Below are positions 7,639 to 16,233 of a stretch of 64,000 nt of DNA, piece after piece. The stretch is from Telluria aromaticivorans (lineage in GTDB: Bacteria > Pseudomonadota > Gammaproteobacteria > Burkholderiales > Burkholderiaceae_D), in contig NZ_JABAIV010000005.1 in assembly GCF_013003915.1 (NCBI RefSeq), positions 194,990-258,989 on the forward strand, written 5' to 3'. The position numbers and the translations under genes are program-made. Numbering within the stretch: the first letter of the stretch is position 1; each line of letters begins with the position of its first letter. The notes under the pieces are model-generated. The model did not search any database. It worked only from the letters and a program-made list of their open reading frames with translations, and was not told the origin of the DNA.

Positions 7639-8460
7639 GTGAATTTCATCGACAAACTTTCCGCTGCATGGACCCGCAACGACTCCCTGCTGTGCGTAGG
7701 GCTCGACCCGGACCTGGAGCGTTTTCCTGCCCACCTGCAGGGACAGCCAGACGCCATTGTCCAGTTCTGCAAGGCGATCATCGATGCAACGGCCGACCTG
7801 GCCTGCGCCTTCAAGCCGCAGATCGCCTACTTCGCGGCGCTCGGCGCCGAAGCGCAGCTGGAAGAAATCTGCGCCTACCTGCGCACCAATTACCCGCGCA
7901 TCCCGCTGGTGCTGGATGCCAAGCGCGGCGACATCGGCGCCACCGCGCACCAGTACGCGCGCGAAGCTTTTGAGCGCTACGGCGCGGATGCGGTGACCGT
8001 CAACCCCTATATGGGCTTCGATTCGGTCGAGCCTTACCTGGAATGGGCCGACCGCGGCGTGATCGTGCTGTGCCGCACCTCGAATGCGGGCGGTTCCGAC
8101 CTGCAATTCCTCGACGTCGGCGGACGCCCGCTGTACCAGCACGTCGCGCAACTGGTGGCCGACAAGTGGAACCGCAATGGCCAGCTGGCGCTGGTGGTCG
8201 GCGCCACCTTCCCCGACGAAATCGCGCAGGTGCGCAAGCTGGTGGGCGACATGCCGCTCCTGATTCCGGGTGTGGGCGCGCAGGGCGGGGATGTGGAAGC
8301 GACCGTCAAGGCGGGACGCACGGCGGGCGGGACCGGGATGATGATCAATTCGTCGCGCGCGATTCTGTATGCGGCGGTGCAGGAGGGGGAAGATTTTGCA
8401 GCGGCGGCGCGCAGGGTGGCGCGGGAGACGCGGGATGCGATCAATCAGGCGCGGGGGTAA
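7639..8460 (+). CDS. pyrF: Orotidine 5'-phosphate decarboxylase (type 2)
   Basis: 273 residues from a GTG start. It makes UMP from OMP, the last step of de novo pyrimidine synthesis. The catalytic loop DAKRGDIG at residues 93-100 holds the Asp-Lys-x-x-Asp tetrad residues. [10 protein letters not shown] and CRTSNAGG match the longer type-2 enzymes of betaproteobacteria and mycobacteria. A TACAAT at 7596-7601 could be its -10. It stands alone, as is usual for pyrF. Confidence 0.95.
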   Translation: MNFIDKLSAAWTRNDSLLCVGLDPDLERFPAHLQGQPDAIVQFCKAIIDATADLACAFKPQIAYFAALGAEAQLEEICAYLRTNYPRIPLVLDAKRGDIGATAHQYAREAFERYGADAVTVNPYMGFDSVEPYLEWADRGVIVLCRTSNAGGSDLQFLDVGGRPLYQHVAQLVADKWNRNGQLALVVGATFPDEIAQVRKLVGDMPLLIPGVGAQGGDVEATVKAGRTAGGTGMMINSSRAILYAAVQEGEDFAAAARRVARETRDAINQARG

Positions 8461-8633
8461 GGACGCGCTGGCGGCGAGCGTGCAAAATTGTATCCCGGCC
8501 TGCGCCGGGAGTCATAGGCGCCAGTGGCGCGTATGACGGTCTTTGGGGTAACAAAGGAAATCGTTACACAGTCTGCATGCCGGCAGCACCTCCTTGCACC
8601 AGCTCACTTAGCACGTCATCCCGGCGCAGGAAC

Positions 8634-8656
8634 GAACAATGCCACTGGCATTGTTC
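8634..8656. repeat. 23-bp perfect palindrome in the pyrF-sbcB gap
   Basis: GAACAATGCCA-C-TGGCATTGTTC is an 11+11 bp inverted repeat with no T-run on either side, so it is not a typical terminator. A closely related hairpin (GAACAATGCC...GGCATCGTTC) lies at 18525-18547 after glnS. The 262-bp gap 8461-8722 holds this, a short CCCGGC-type hairpin near 8494-8509, and no gene that I can support. Confidence 0.6.
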
Positions 8657-8722
8657 CCTCCAAGTTCGTACCGTAGCTGCTAACGCACGAAAGCACGCAG
8701 CGCGAAGGAGCGGCCAGGCACC

Positions 8723-10171
8723 TCAATACCGCTCCGGCGCAATCAACTCCACATAGTCATACAGCGCGCCAAGAATCTCCTCTGCCCGCTCATCCGCCGT
8801 CTCAGACAGCGCATCGATCTCCCCGAACAACTGGTCCACCGTACGCGCACCGCCGGCCCCATCGAACAGCCGCGCCGCGCGATGGTCTTCCCATTGCTGC
8901 GCTTCCTCGGCCGACAAGGTCTGCGGGAAGTTGCGCGCGCGGTAGCGGAAGAACAGTTCCCCCAGGCGTTCGTCCTCGAACGAGGGCCGCATGCCGGCCA
9001 GCGCCGCGGGTTTTTCACTGCGCAGCGACTCCAGCTTGCGGCGGTCGCCATTGCTGACGAAACCGCCGTACAGGTCTTCGTCCACGTCCACTTCAAGGGT
9101 CGAGGCCGGCTTCTGGAACACCTGCGCCCAGATCGCGCTCATATTGCCCGCGTTTGCCGCCAGCGCCGCGTGGGCGCGGCCGCGTTCGAGGTCGATGTCC
9201 CAGCGCGTAGCCGCGGCCGGTTGCAGGGTCTTGAGGTTCCCGACCAGCATCGGCGACTTGTTCAGGTGGACGCTCTTGATCGGCAGGCGGGTCACGCCTT
9301 CCGGCAGGTCGGCGCTGCGGGTGAACATGCGCTGGCGGATCGTCTCGACATCCAGCGTAAACAGCTCGGACGGGTCGTGGCGGCAGTCCCACACCAGGAT
9401 CTCGTTCTTGTTGGTCGGGTGCTGGGCCAGCGGCCAGACCAGTCCCAGGCAGCCGTACTCGACCGGGAACATGCCGGACACGTGCAGGAAAGGCTGGCGC
9501 TGGTTGGGCTCCAGGTGCAGGCCCATTTCGGCGGCCACGCGGTCCTTGCGGCGCAACTCCAGGCAGAAGTCGAACAGCTTCGGTTGCGTCGAGCGGATCA
9601 GGCGGGCCAGCGCGATGGTGGCGCGCACGTCCGACAGGGCGTCGTGCGCCGCGTCGTGGGCCAGGCCGTTGGCGACAGTCAGGTGTTCCAGCCGGAAGCT
9701 CGGCTTGCCGTCTTCGCGCGACGGCCATTCGATGCCGTCGGGGCGCAGCGCAAACACCATGCGCACCACGTCCAGCAGGTCCCAGCGGCCGCAGCCGTTT
9801 TGCCATTCGCGCGCGTACGGGTCAATCAGGTTGCGCCAGAACAGGTGGCGCGTCACCTCGTCGTCGAAGCGGATCGTGTTGTAGCCGACGCCGATGGTGC
9901 CCGGCTCGCTGAAGGCCGCTTCGATCGCGCGAGCGAATTCGTGCTCGGGCACGCCGCGTTCCAGGCATTGCTGCGGCGTGATGCCGGTGATCAGGCAGGA
10001 TTGCGGGTCGGGCAAGAAGTCCGGCGCCGGCTGGCAGTACAGCATGACCGGCTCGCCGATTTCGTTGAGCTCGGCGTCGGTGCGGATGGCTGCGAACTGG
10101 GCCGGGCGGTCGCGGCGCGGGACCGCGCCGAAGGTTTCATAGTCGTGCCAGAGGAAGGTATGCGTGCTCAT
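8723..10171 (-). CDS. sbcB: Exodeoxyribonuclease I
   Basis: 482 residues, near the E. coli ExoI length of 475. The DEDD exonuclease motifs are visible: WHDYETFG (Asp and Glu of Exo I), VGYNTIRFDDE (Exo II) and AHDALSDVRATIALARL (Exo III, His/Asp). The SH3-like and C-terminal helical regions follow. It degrades single-stranded DNA 3' to 5' and acts in recombination and mismatch repair. It starts at the ATG at 10171. It is a stand-alone gene convergent with pyrF. Confidence 0.93.
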   Translation of the reverse strand: MSTHTFLWHDYETFGAVPRRDRPAQFAAIRTDAELNEIGEPVMLYCQPAPDFLPDPQSCLITGITPQQCLERGVPEHEFARAIEAAFSEPGTIGVGYNTIRFDDEVTRHLFWRNLIDPYAREWQNGCGRWDLLDVVRMVFALRPDGIEWPSREDGKPSFRLEHLTVANGLAHDAAHDALSDVRATIALARLIRSTQPKLFDFCLELRRKDRVAAEMGLHLEPNQRQPFLHVSGMFPVEYGCLGLVWPLAQHPTNKNEILVWDCRHDPSELFTLDVETIRQRMFTRSADLPEGVTRLPIKSVHLNKSPMLVGNLKTLQPAAATRWDIDLERGRAHAALAANAGNMSAIWAQVFQKPASTLEVDVDEDLYGGFVSNGDRRKLESLRSEKPAALAGMRPSFEDERLGELFFRYRARNFPQTLSAEEAQQWEDHRAARLFDGAGGARTVDQLFGEIDALSETADERAEEILGALYDYVELIAPERY

Positions 10172-10286
10172 GTATTGTTATGTTGTCGCCGCGACTGCGG
10201 TGGGCAGGCGCCATGGTGGCACAGAATGGGCGCGGCGTCAGCCGCCCGGCCACGCCGCTTTGCGCTGGATTGCCCTTCGGGCGCGC

Positions 10287-11303
10287 TCAGACACTGACGC
10301 GGTCGCGCCCGGCTTCCTTGGCGCGGTAGAGCGCGGCATCGGCAGCGGCGACCAGGGCATGCTCGTCGCCGCTGGCCCCGAGGGAGGCGACGCCGAACGA
10401 TCCGGTGATATGGGGCATCGGCATGCGCATGTCGGGGAAGACCGTCGCCGCGCGCAGGCGTTCGGCCAGGCGTTCGGCCACCATTTCGGCCAGGTCCAAA
10501 TGGGTATCCGGCAAGACGGCCAACAGTTCTTCGCCGCCATAGCGCACGGCAAAGTCGGACGGCCGGAGGGAATCACGGATCACGCCGGCAGCGGCGGACA
10601 GCGCCGCATCGCCCGCGATGTGGCCGTGCGTGTCGTTGAAGCGCTTGAAATGGTCGAGGTCGATCATGATGACCGACAGCGGGCTGCCGTCCTGGTGCGC
10701 GCGGGTGGCGAGCTTGGGCAGCATTTCATTGAGCCAGGCGCGGTTGTACAGGCCGGTCAGGGCGTCGTTGAGCGAGAGCTGGCGGTAGAACTCGCCAAGT
10801 TTCTGGCGCCGGCGCAACTGGGCGTTGGCGGCGCGCACGCGGAAGGACAGCAGGCGCAGCAGGTTACGCGCCAGCACGTTCGAGCGGTCGATCAATTGCC
10901 ATACCAGTTCGGGTTCGATCACCAGCAGCTCGCAATCCTCGAGCGCGGTCATCGCGGCCAGGTTGACCGCATCGTCCAGAACAGCCTGTTCGCCCACGCT
11001 TTCGCCGGGCAAGACACGCGTGACCCCGCCGTCGTCATTGCCGCTGTGGGCATCGGGGGCGACTTCCAGCGAGCCCGACAGCACGATATACAGCCGCGCC
11101 CGCAAGCCGTCCTCGACTCGCTGGCCGGCCGCCAGGCGCACGATCGCGCACGCGGCGAGCGCCGCCGTGACGGTCGGGTCGTCGGCGTCGCGGAACAGTT
11201 GCAGGTCGCCCACGGCATAGCGGGACGCACCAAAGGTGCCGATCGGGTTCACGGGGTCTCGGGAAGGAATGTCGTTACGTCGTGGAATGATAACCCATTG
11301 CAA
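10287..11303 (-). CDS. Diguanylate cyclase with N-terminal cyclic-nucleotide-binding-like domain
   Basis: About 338 residues. Residues ~30-150 form a cNMP-binding/Crp-like beta-barrel (LYIVLSGSLEVAP, LPGESVGEQAVLDD, LEDCELLVIEPELVWQLI). A coiled linker leads to a GGDEF domain (~175-338). The active site is GGEEL at 256-260, preceded by an intact product-inhibition I-site (RPSD, 247-250), so it should make c-di-GMP and be feedback-inhibited. No membrane segment. The start is uncertain: TTG at 11303 gives the longest form, a GTG at 11252 is an alternative, and no ATG lies near the domain start. Confidence 0.88.
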   Translation of the reverse strand: MQWVIIPRRNDIPSRDPVNPIGTFGASRYAVGDLQLFRDADDPTVTAALAACAIVRLAAGQRVEDGLRARLYIVLSGSLEVAPDAHSGNDDGGVTRVLPGESVGEQAVLDDAVNLAAMTALEDCELLVIEPELVWQLIDRSNVLARNLLRLLSFRVRAANAQLRRRQKLGEFYRQLSLNDALTGLYNRAWLNEMLPKLATRAHQDGSPLSVIMIDLDHFKRFNDTHGHIAGDAALSAAAGVIRDSLRPSDFAVRYGGEELLAVLPDTHLDLAEMVAERLAERLRAATVFPDMRMPMPHITGSFGVASLGASGDEHALVAAADAALYRAKEAGRDRVSV

Positions 11304-11354
11304 TAGCTGAGCGCAGGCTGGCGTTCCATAAACAACAGTGGTCCAATAGCGGCC

Positions 11355-12167
11355 ATGACGAACTCTTCACCCTACCTGGTCGACGCGCTCGGGCGCCGGC
11401 ACCTTCCCGCGCCGCAGGCACGTATCGTGTCGCTGGTGCCATCGATTACCGAGCTCCTGTGCGACCTCGGCCTGGCTGGGCAACTGGTCGGCCGCACCGG
11501 TTTCTGCATCCATCCGCGCGAGGCGGTCGAGGCAATCCCCAAGATCGGCGGCACCAAGGATGTGAATATCGAGAAGATCCGCAAGCTCGCGCCTACCCAC
11601 CTGGTCGTGAATATCGACGAGAACGAGAAGCCGACGGTGGAGAAACTGGCGGCATTCGTGCCGAACATCGTCGTCACGCATCCGCTGGCGCCGCGCGACA
11701 ACCTGGCGCTGGCGCGGCTGGTGGGCGGGATCTTTGGCAGGGAAGCGGCGGCGGAGAGCTGGTGCGCCGCTTTCGAACAGGAGTATGCCGCCCTGCGCGC
11801 CTTGCCTCCAAGCCCGGCGCGCACTGTGCTGTACTGCATCTGGCAGGACCCGTGGATGTGCGTCTCGGGGGATACCTATATCGCCGCCATGCTGGGCGAA
11901 CTGGGCTGGCGCGTGCCAACGCTTGGGGAGGCCCGCTACCCGAGTTTCGCCTGGTCGGATGGGCTGGTCGGCCAGCTCGACGCGGTGCTGCTGTCCACCG
12001 AACCCTACCGGTTCACGGAAGCGCACGCGGATGCGCTCGAGAAGCAGCTCGGCATCCCGGTCTTCCTGGTCGATGGGGAAATGATGTCGTGGTACGGCAG
12101 CCGCGCCCTGGCGGGACTGCGCTATTTGCGCGAGCTGAGGGCGATGGTGGAAGGCGTGGCGGGATGA
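11355..12167 (+). CDS. BtuF/FecB-type helical-backbone metal receptor lacking a signal peptide
   Basis: 270 residues. The fold is that of cobalamin/siderophore-binding receptors (RIVSLVPSITELLCDLGLAGQLVGRTGFC, then KIGGTKDVNIEKIRKLAPTHLVV, and later GDTYIAAMLGELGW). The N-terminus (MTNSSPYLVDALGRRH) is not a signal peptide, and no upstream in-frame start would add one. There is no transporter permease or ATPase next door. It may act in the cytosol, or be a corrinoid/heme-handling protein of another kind. The ATG at 11355 is the only good start. Confidence 0.82.
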   Translation: MTNSSPYLVDALGRRHLPAPQARIVSLVPSITELLCDLGLAGQLVGRTGFCIHPREAVEAIPKIGGTKDVNIEKIRKLAPTHLVVNIDENEKPTVEKLAAFVPNIVVTHPLAPRDNLALARLVGGIFGREAAAESWCAAFEQEYAALRALPPSPARTVLYCIWQDPWMCVSGDTYIAAMLGELGWRVPTLGEARYPSFAWSDGLVGQLDAVLLSTEPYRFTEAHADALEKQLGIPVFLVDGEMMSWYGSRALAGLRYLRELRAMVEGVAG

Positions 12168-12209
12168 CGGGATGCACGCCCAGGAGCCGGGCGTGCGCGT
12201 GAAGCTGGA

Positions 12210-12599
12210 TTACGAATCGGTCAGGTGCTTGTCGGACAGCGGATCGATGTCCTCTTCGACCGCAACCGCGACCGGGGCATGCTTGTTCTTGTCGGCCAGG
12301 CGGCCAAGGGCGCTGTCGAGCGCACGGGCGAGCTTGCCGCCGGCGTTCTTGATCGACTGGTGCAGTTCCACCGAGTGCTCATGGACGACGATCGGCTGGT
12401 AGCCGCTGACGCGCGCTTCCATCATGCAGTAATTGCCGCCGTCGGCATGCTTTTCCTTGTTCTCATTGCTCAGGTGCACGTCGACGCGTGTGACCTGTTC
12501 GCCGAAACGGCCGATCGAGCTCTGGACCACGGATTCCACGTGTTCGTCCAGACCCTGGTGTTTTTCGATGGTGTTGTCGGTATTTACGTTGATTTGCAT
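12210..12599 (-). CDS. HPF/RaiA family ribosome-associated protein
   Basis: 129 residues. The beta-alpha-beta-beta-beta-alpha layout of hibernation factors is seen in MQINVNTDNTIEKHQGLDEHVESVV, VDVHLSNENKEKHADGGNYCMMEAR and the Lys/Arg-bearing second helix (HQSIKNAGGKLARALDSALGRL). Members bind the 30S decoding region and stabilise idle ribosomes under stress. It is shorter than long-form HPF and lacks the C-terminal dimer domain; the acidic tail after ~105 is unlike that domain. It stands alone. Confidence 0.8.
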   Translation of the reverse strand: MQINVNTDNTIEKHQGLDEHVESVVQSSIGRFGEQVTRVDVHLSNENKEKHADGGNYCMMEARVSGYQPIVVHEHSVELHQSIKNAGGKLARALDSALGRLADKNKHAPVAVAVEEDIDPLSDKHLTDS

Positions 12600-12748
12600 A
12601 AGATCGCTCCTGTTGTCATAGCAACTACATCTTACATGCGGCGCTGAATTTGCCGCGTCCTGTTATGACACGTGGGGTCGTGCGGTCAGGTTGCAAGGGT
12701 GGCTAGGTTGCAATCTTGCTCTCGGCGCCGGGCGCGGCTTTGGCAGTT

Positions 12749-12883
12749 GTAGGGTGGGCAGGTTTCCTGCCCGCGCGTTCAAATCACGTATGCGATTACG
12801 CGCCGCGGCAAATCACACGGACCTTGAACCCGTGGGCAAGGTCATTCAGGCCAATGGCTTGAATGACGAATTGCCCACCCTAC
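12749..12883. repeat. GTAGGGTGG palindromic repeat, copy 2 (135 bp)
   Basis: It begins GTAGGGTGGGCAGG and ends TTGCCCACCCTAC. GCGCGTTCAAATCA inside is shared with copies 1 and 6, and the 'ttcaggccaatggcttgaa' core replaces their equivalent palindrome. It fills most of the 310-bp gap 12600-12909, in which I see no gene. Confidence 0.85.
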
Positions 12884-12909
12884 GATGCGCGGCAAATCGT
12901 CAGGTAGGG

Positions 12910-13938
12910 TTATGGCTGCGCCAAATCGGCTTCGGTCGTGAACGCATCCGCAAAGAACTCGTCTTCCGGCAGCCCACATTGCGCCACGTAGTCGCGCCGT
13001 GCCGAGTCCACCATGACCGGCGCGCCGCAGGCGTAGACCTGGTGGCCTGACAGGTCCGGCAGGTCCTGCATCACGGCCGCGTGCACGTAGCCGGTGCGGC
13101 CGTCCCAGGCGTCGTCAAGCAGCGCGTCCGAAATCACCGGCACGTACTGGAAGTCGGGCAGGGTGGTTTCCCAGGCGCGGCACAGGTCGTCCATGTACAG
13201 GTCTTGCGGGCGGCGGCCGCCCCAGTACAGGCGCACGGGGCGGGTGGACTTCAGGTGCATCAGGTGCTCGACCAGCGCCTTGACCGGGGCGAAGCCGGTG
13301 CCGGAGGCCAGCAGCACGATCGGCTTGTCGGACTCTTCACGCAGGAAGAAGGTGCCGAGCGGGCCCTCGAAGCGCAGGATGTCGCGCTCCTTCATGGCGC
13401 CGAACACGTGGTCGGTGAACAGGCCGCCGGCCAGGTGGCGGATATGCAATTCGAGTGGGCCGGTGAACGAGGGCGCGCAGGCGATGCTGTAGGCGCGGCG
13501 CTTGCCGTCCTTGAGCAGGAATTCGACATATTGGCCGGCGCGGTAGGCGAGCGCTTCGTTGGCCGGCAGTTGCAGGGTGACGATGGCGACGTCCTCCGCG
13601 GCCTTGCGGATGCCCGCGACCCGGGTCGGCATCTTGCGGATCGGGTATTCCGAGCTGCCGCCCACTTCGCGTGCCTCGATCACCAGGTCGCCTTCCGGCA
13701 CGGCGCAGCAGAACAGCGACATGCCCGCGGTTTTTTCGATGTCGCTCAGTGCGCGTTGCTGGTGCGGCTTGTGGCTAAGCAGGCCATCGAGCACCTTGCC
13801 CTTGCAGGAGCCGCAGGCGCCGTTCTTGCAGCCATAGGGTAGGCCGATACCGGCGCGGATGGCGGCGGAAAGGACGGTTTCATCGGCCTCGCAGGTGAAC
13901 TGGTGGCCGCTTGGCTGGACGGTGATCTGGAAGGTCAT
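12910..13938 (-). CDS. Ferredoxin-reductase-type flavoprotein (CDP-6-deoxy-delta-3,4-glucoseen reductase-like)
   Basis: 342 residues from the ATG at 13938; the open frame extends upstream but shows no domain there. Residues 1-90 are a plant-type 2Fe-2S domain with the Cys pattern CKNGACGSC...C (Cys at about 36, 41, 44 and 74). Then come the FAD-binding barrel (RAYSIA) and the NAD-binding lobe (VLLASGTGFAPVKAL and VYACGAP near the end). It passes electrons from NAD(P)H through FAD to the iron-sulfur centre. Database names usually refer to the deoxysugar reductase AscD/DdhD, but here no deoxysugar genes are adjacent, so the partner is unknown. Confidence 0.85.
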   Translation of the reverse strand: MTFQITVQPSGHQFTCEADETVLSAAIRAGIGLPYGCKNGACGSCKGKVLDGLLSHKPHQQRALSDIEKTAGMSLFCCAVPEGDLVIEAREVGGSSEYPIRKMPTRVAGIRKAAEDVAIVTLQLPANEALAYRAGQYVEFLLKDGKRRAYSIACAPSFTGPLELHIRHLAGGLFTDHVFGAMKERDILRFEGPLGTFFLREESDKPIVLLASGTGFAPVKALVEHLMHLKSTRPVRLYWGGRRPQDLYMDDLCRAWETTLPDFQYVPVISDALLDDAWDGRTGYVHAAVMQDLPDLSGHQVYACGAPVMVDSARRDYVAQCGLPEDEFFADAFTTEADLAQP

Positions 13939-14150
13939 GCAGTGTCGATGGTTAAGGCTTGCGCAGGCAAGCGTGATTGGCAAACGAGCTTGGGGACGGG
14001 GTGGTGCGACAGCGCGGTATTCTACACCGGTAGTCTGCAGGCCGCGGCACGCCAGCCCGGAAGGGCAACCGGCAGGGCGAACTGGCAAGACGACCTGGTG
14101 CAGCAGCAGCGCCATGCTAAAGTAGCGCGCCCGAAACTCTACTTTTTCCC

Positions 14151-15056
14151 ATGACCCGGCCCGCTGTTTTTCGCCAACCGCGCCTGCTGATCGTCGGCTG
14201 CGGCAACGTCGGCATGCGCGTGCTGCCGCTCGTTCGCGGGCGCTGCCGCGTGCTTGCCCTTACCAGCCAGCCCGAGCGCTGCGCCGAACTGCGCGCGGCC
14301 GGTGCGATTCCCATCGTGGCGGACCTCGACCGGCCGGAAACGCTGCACCGGCTGCGCGGCCTGGCCGACTGGGTGCTCCACCTGGCGCCCCCGCAGCCGG
14401 ATGGCGCGGAAGACCGCCGCACGCGCCACCTGGTGGCGGCGATCGGCAAGGTCGGGCGGCTGGCTTACGTGAGCACCACCGGCGTGTACGGCGACTGCGG
14501 CGGTGAACTGGTGCATGAATCGCGCCCGGTGGCGCCGAAGAATGCGCGCGCGCGGCGCCGGGTGGACGCCGAACGCGTACTGCGCGCCTGGGCGCTGGTG
14601 AACGGCACGCACCTGTCCATCCTGCGCGCGCCGGGCATCTATGCCGCCGACCGCCTGCCCTTGAAGCGCCTCGAGCTGGGCACGCCCGCGCTGCGGCCGG
14701 CAGACGACGTGTACACCAGCCATATCCATGCCGATGACCTGGCGCGGATTGCCGTGCTGGCGCTGTTCCGCGCGCGCGGCGGGCGCGTGGTGCATGCAGT
14801 GGACGACACGCGCATGAAGATGGCTGACTATTTCGATGCGGTGGCCGATGCTTTCGGGATGGCGCGCCCGCCGCGGCTGGCGCGCGCCGAGTTGCAGCAG
14901 GTCGTCACGCCGACGCTGCTGTCGTATATGTCGGAGTCGCGCCGCCTGGACAATACGCGCCTGAAGCGCGAGCTGCGCATGCGGCTGCGCTATCCCGACG
15001 TGGCGGCGGCGCTCCGGTCCTTCTCCGGTACAATCGCGAACCAAAAAGGAAACTGA
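14151..15056 (+). CDS. NAD-dependent epimerase/dehydratase-like SDR protein
   Basis: 301 residues. An N-terminal Rossmann motif (LLIVGCGNVGMRV) is of the atypical extended SDR kind seen in YeeZ/YbjT relatives. YVSTTGVYGDCGG carries the Ser/Thr and Tyr of the active-site region, but the Lys of the YxxxK motif is not in place, so it may not be a classical oxidoreductase. Late residues SRRLDNTRLKRELRMRLRYP are typical of this group. The 76-residue gene begins 13 bp after its stop, so the two are likely co-transcribed. Confidence 0.82.
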   Translation: MTRPAVFRQPRLLIVGCGNVGMRVLPLVRGRCRVLALTSQPERCAELRAAGAIPIVADLDRPETLHRLRGLADWVLHLAPPQPDGAEDRRTRHLVAAIGKVGRLAYVSTTGVYGDCGGELVHESRPVAPKNARARRRVDAERVLRAWALVNGTHLSILRAPGIYAADRLPLKRLELGTPALRPADDVYTSHIHADDLARIAVLALFRARGGRVVHAVDDTRMKMADYFDAVADAFGMARPPRLARAELQQVVTPTLLSYMSESRRLDNTRLKRELRMRLRYPDVAAALRSFSGTIANQKGN

Positions 15057-15069
15057 AGGAGTACCAAGC

Positions 15070-15300
15070 ATGAAATATGAAGAATACCTCGACGAAGTCA
15101 CCACGCTGATCGTCGAAAAATACGGGATCACCGAAGCTGCCGCGATCAAGATCGTGGTTGTTGCGCAGGACAAGGAATTCTTCGTGCCACACGACGACAA
15201 GCCGGAGATGCGTAACATCGACCAGGCCCACCTGGACGCGCGCGCCCTGTTCGAAGCGAGCGGCCAGGCCAAGGTCGTGCCGGGCAAGAAAAAGAAGTAA
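15070..15300 (+). CDS. Small hypothetical protein with basic C-terminus
   Basis: 76 residues with a good GAAGGAG ribosome-binding site 9 bases before the ATG. It is mostly helical and ends in GKKKK. No signal peptide, membrane segment or known motif. It is 13 bp downstream of the epimerase-like gene. Proteins of this kind occur as unnamed small ORFs in Oxalobacteraceae, but I cannot assign a function. Confidence 0.7.
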   Translation: MKYEEYLDEVTTLIVEKYGITEAAAIKIVVVAQDKEFFVPHDDKPEMRNIDQAHLDARALFEASGQAKVVPGKKKK

Positions 15301-15307
15301 GTTCCAG

Positions 15308-15346
15308 AAAAAAGGCCGGTCTGGCGACATGCGTCGCCGGACCGGC
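15308..15346 (-). terminator. Strong terminator of the AWCAAPGK-repeat gene
   Basis: A 14-bp stem (15315-15328 with 15333-15346, one G-U pair) with an ATGC loop is followed on the minus strand by six U. It lies 18 bp past the stop of the repeat gene and also faces the end of the plus-strand gene at 15300. Confidence 0.85.
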
Positions 15347-15363
15347 TGTTTGGGCAGGACGGT

Positions 15364-16233
15364 TCAGGCAGCCAGCGGGAGCGGCTTGCCCGGCGCGGCG
15401 CACCAGGCCGTCGCTTCGTTGGCGCTTTCGCCTGCCGCTTTGCCAGGTGCTGCGCACCATGCATTGGCGGAATCTTCGAGCTGCTTGCCGGGCGCCGCGC
15501 ACCATGCGGTGGCATTGAATTTCCCGTCGAGCTTCTTGCCTGGCGCTGCACACCATGCGGTGGCCTCGAACTGCGCATGCAGTTTCTTGCCTGGCGCTGC
15601 GCACCATGCGCTTGCGACGGCGGCACTGACAACCAACTGCTTGCCCGGCGCGGCGCACCATGCGGTCGCTTCAGCAGCACCCTGCACCGGCTTGCCCGGT
15701 GCCGCGCACCATGCGGCCTCATTCGTACCCCCCGGCTGCTTGCCCGGCGCGGCGCACCATGCGGCGGCCGGCTTGCCTGGTGCCGCACACCATGCATTGG
15801 TCTCGGCGGCGGCCTGCACCGGCTTGCCGGGAGCAGCGCACCAGGCCGACCCGCTGGCCGTGCTGGCGCCGAACTCGACTTCGTAAATGGCGCGCATGCG
15901 CTCGCCGGCTTCTACCTGCTCGCCCACGTCGGTACCGGCGCCGATGCCAACGTATGGGTAGTGGTGCAGGAAGTAGCCGAACACCTGCTCGCAGTCGCGG
16001 GCATACTTCATCGTGTCGAGGATGTGGTAATGCCAGAAGGTGTCCACGTCGACGGTTGGCGATGCGCCCGCATCCGGGTATTTCTTCATCAGGAACAGGA
16101 AGCGGCGGTATTCCGCTTCCACCGCATTGGTCCGTGTTGCGGACCAAGCTTCGCCGGATTCGACGTGCATCAGTTTCATTTTGATGGGAGCCAGATCGAG
16201 GGTTTCAAACAGTGCGAATTCGGTAGTCGACAT
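15364..16233 (-). CDS. Glycine-rich-domain-like protein with ten C-terminal AWCAAPGK repeats
   Basis: 289 residues from the ATG at 16233, with AGGTGA six bases upstream. Residues 1-125 form a globular domain with the motif VDTFWHYHILDTMKYARDC (64-81) and FLHHYPYVG, which resembles the GRDP/DUF1399 'glycine-rich domain-containing' family (conserved W-H-x-H-I-L-D). Residues 130-283 hold ten exact copies of AWCAAPGK, at Trp positions 131, 148, 159, 175, 192, 210, 227, 244, 259 and 278, separated by 3-10 variable residues rich in Pro, Gln, Ala and Glu. Each copy has one Cys, one Trp and one Lys. There is no signal peptide. The layout is that of a repetitive precursor (leader-like domain plus many cores), but neighbouring genes offer no recognised modifying enzyme or transporter. 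Function unknown. Confidence 0.9.
   Translation of the reverse strand: MSTTEFALFETLDLAPIKMKLMHVESGEAWSATRTNAVEAEYRRFLFLMKKYPDAGASPTVDVDTFWHYHILDTMKYARDCEQVFGYFLHHYPYVGIGAGTDVGEQVEAGERMRAIYEVEFGASTASGSAWCAAPGKPVQAAAETNAWCAAPGKPAAAWCAAPGKQPGGTNEAAWCAAPGKPVQGAAEATAWCAAPGKQLVVSAAVASAWCAAPGKKLHAQFEATAWCAAPGKKLDGKFNATAWCAAPGKQLEDSANAWCAAPGKAAGESANEATAWCAAPGKPLPLAA
15385..15846 (-). repeat. In-frame array of ten units encoding AWCAAPGK
   Basis: Each unit is a ~24-bp conserved core (read on the plus strand as CTTGCCxGGxGCxGCGCACCA) at irregular spacing of 33-57 bp. Synonymous third positions differ between units while the eight residues do not, so the peptide is under selection, not only the DNA. 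Confidence 0.9.

Noticed and set aside
8634..8656. Palindrome after pyrF as a terminator
   Set aside because: No run of T follows on either strand; kept only as a repeat.
12910..14115. A longer start of the flavoprotein gene
   Set aside because: The extra ~59 residues have no similarity to the 2Fe-2S domain, and the ATG at 13938 begins right at that domain.
14139..15797. Long minus-strand open frame (552 codons) across the epimerase gene and the repeat array
   Set aside because: It is antisense to well-supported genes, has no ribosome-binding site or domain, and arises from the GC-rich third-position bias of the true frames.
15385..15846. Regular direct repeats that could be mistaken for a CRISPR array
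   Set aside because: Unit spacing varies, units are in one reading frame and code for a fixed peptide, and no cas genes are near.
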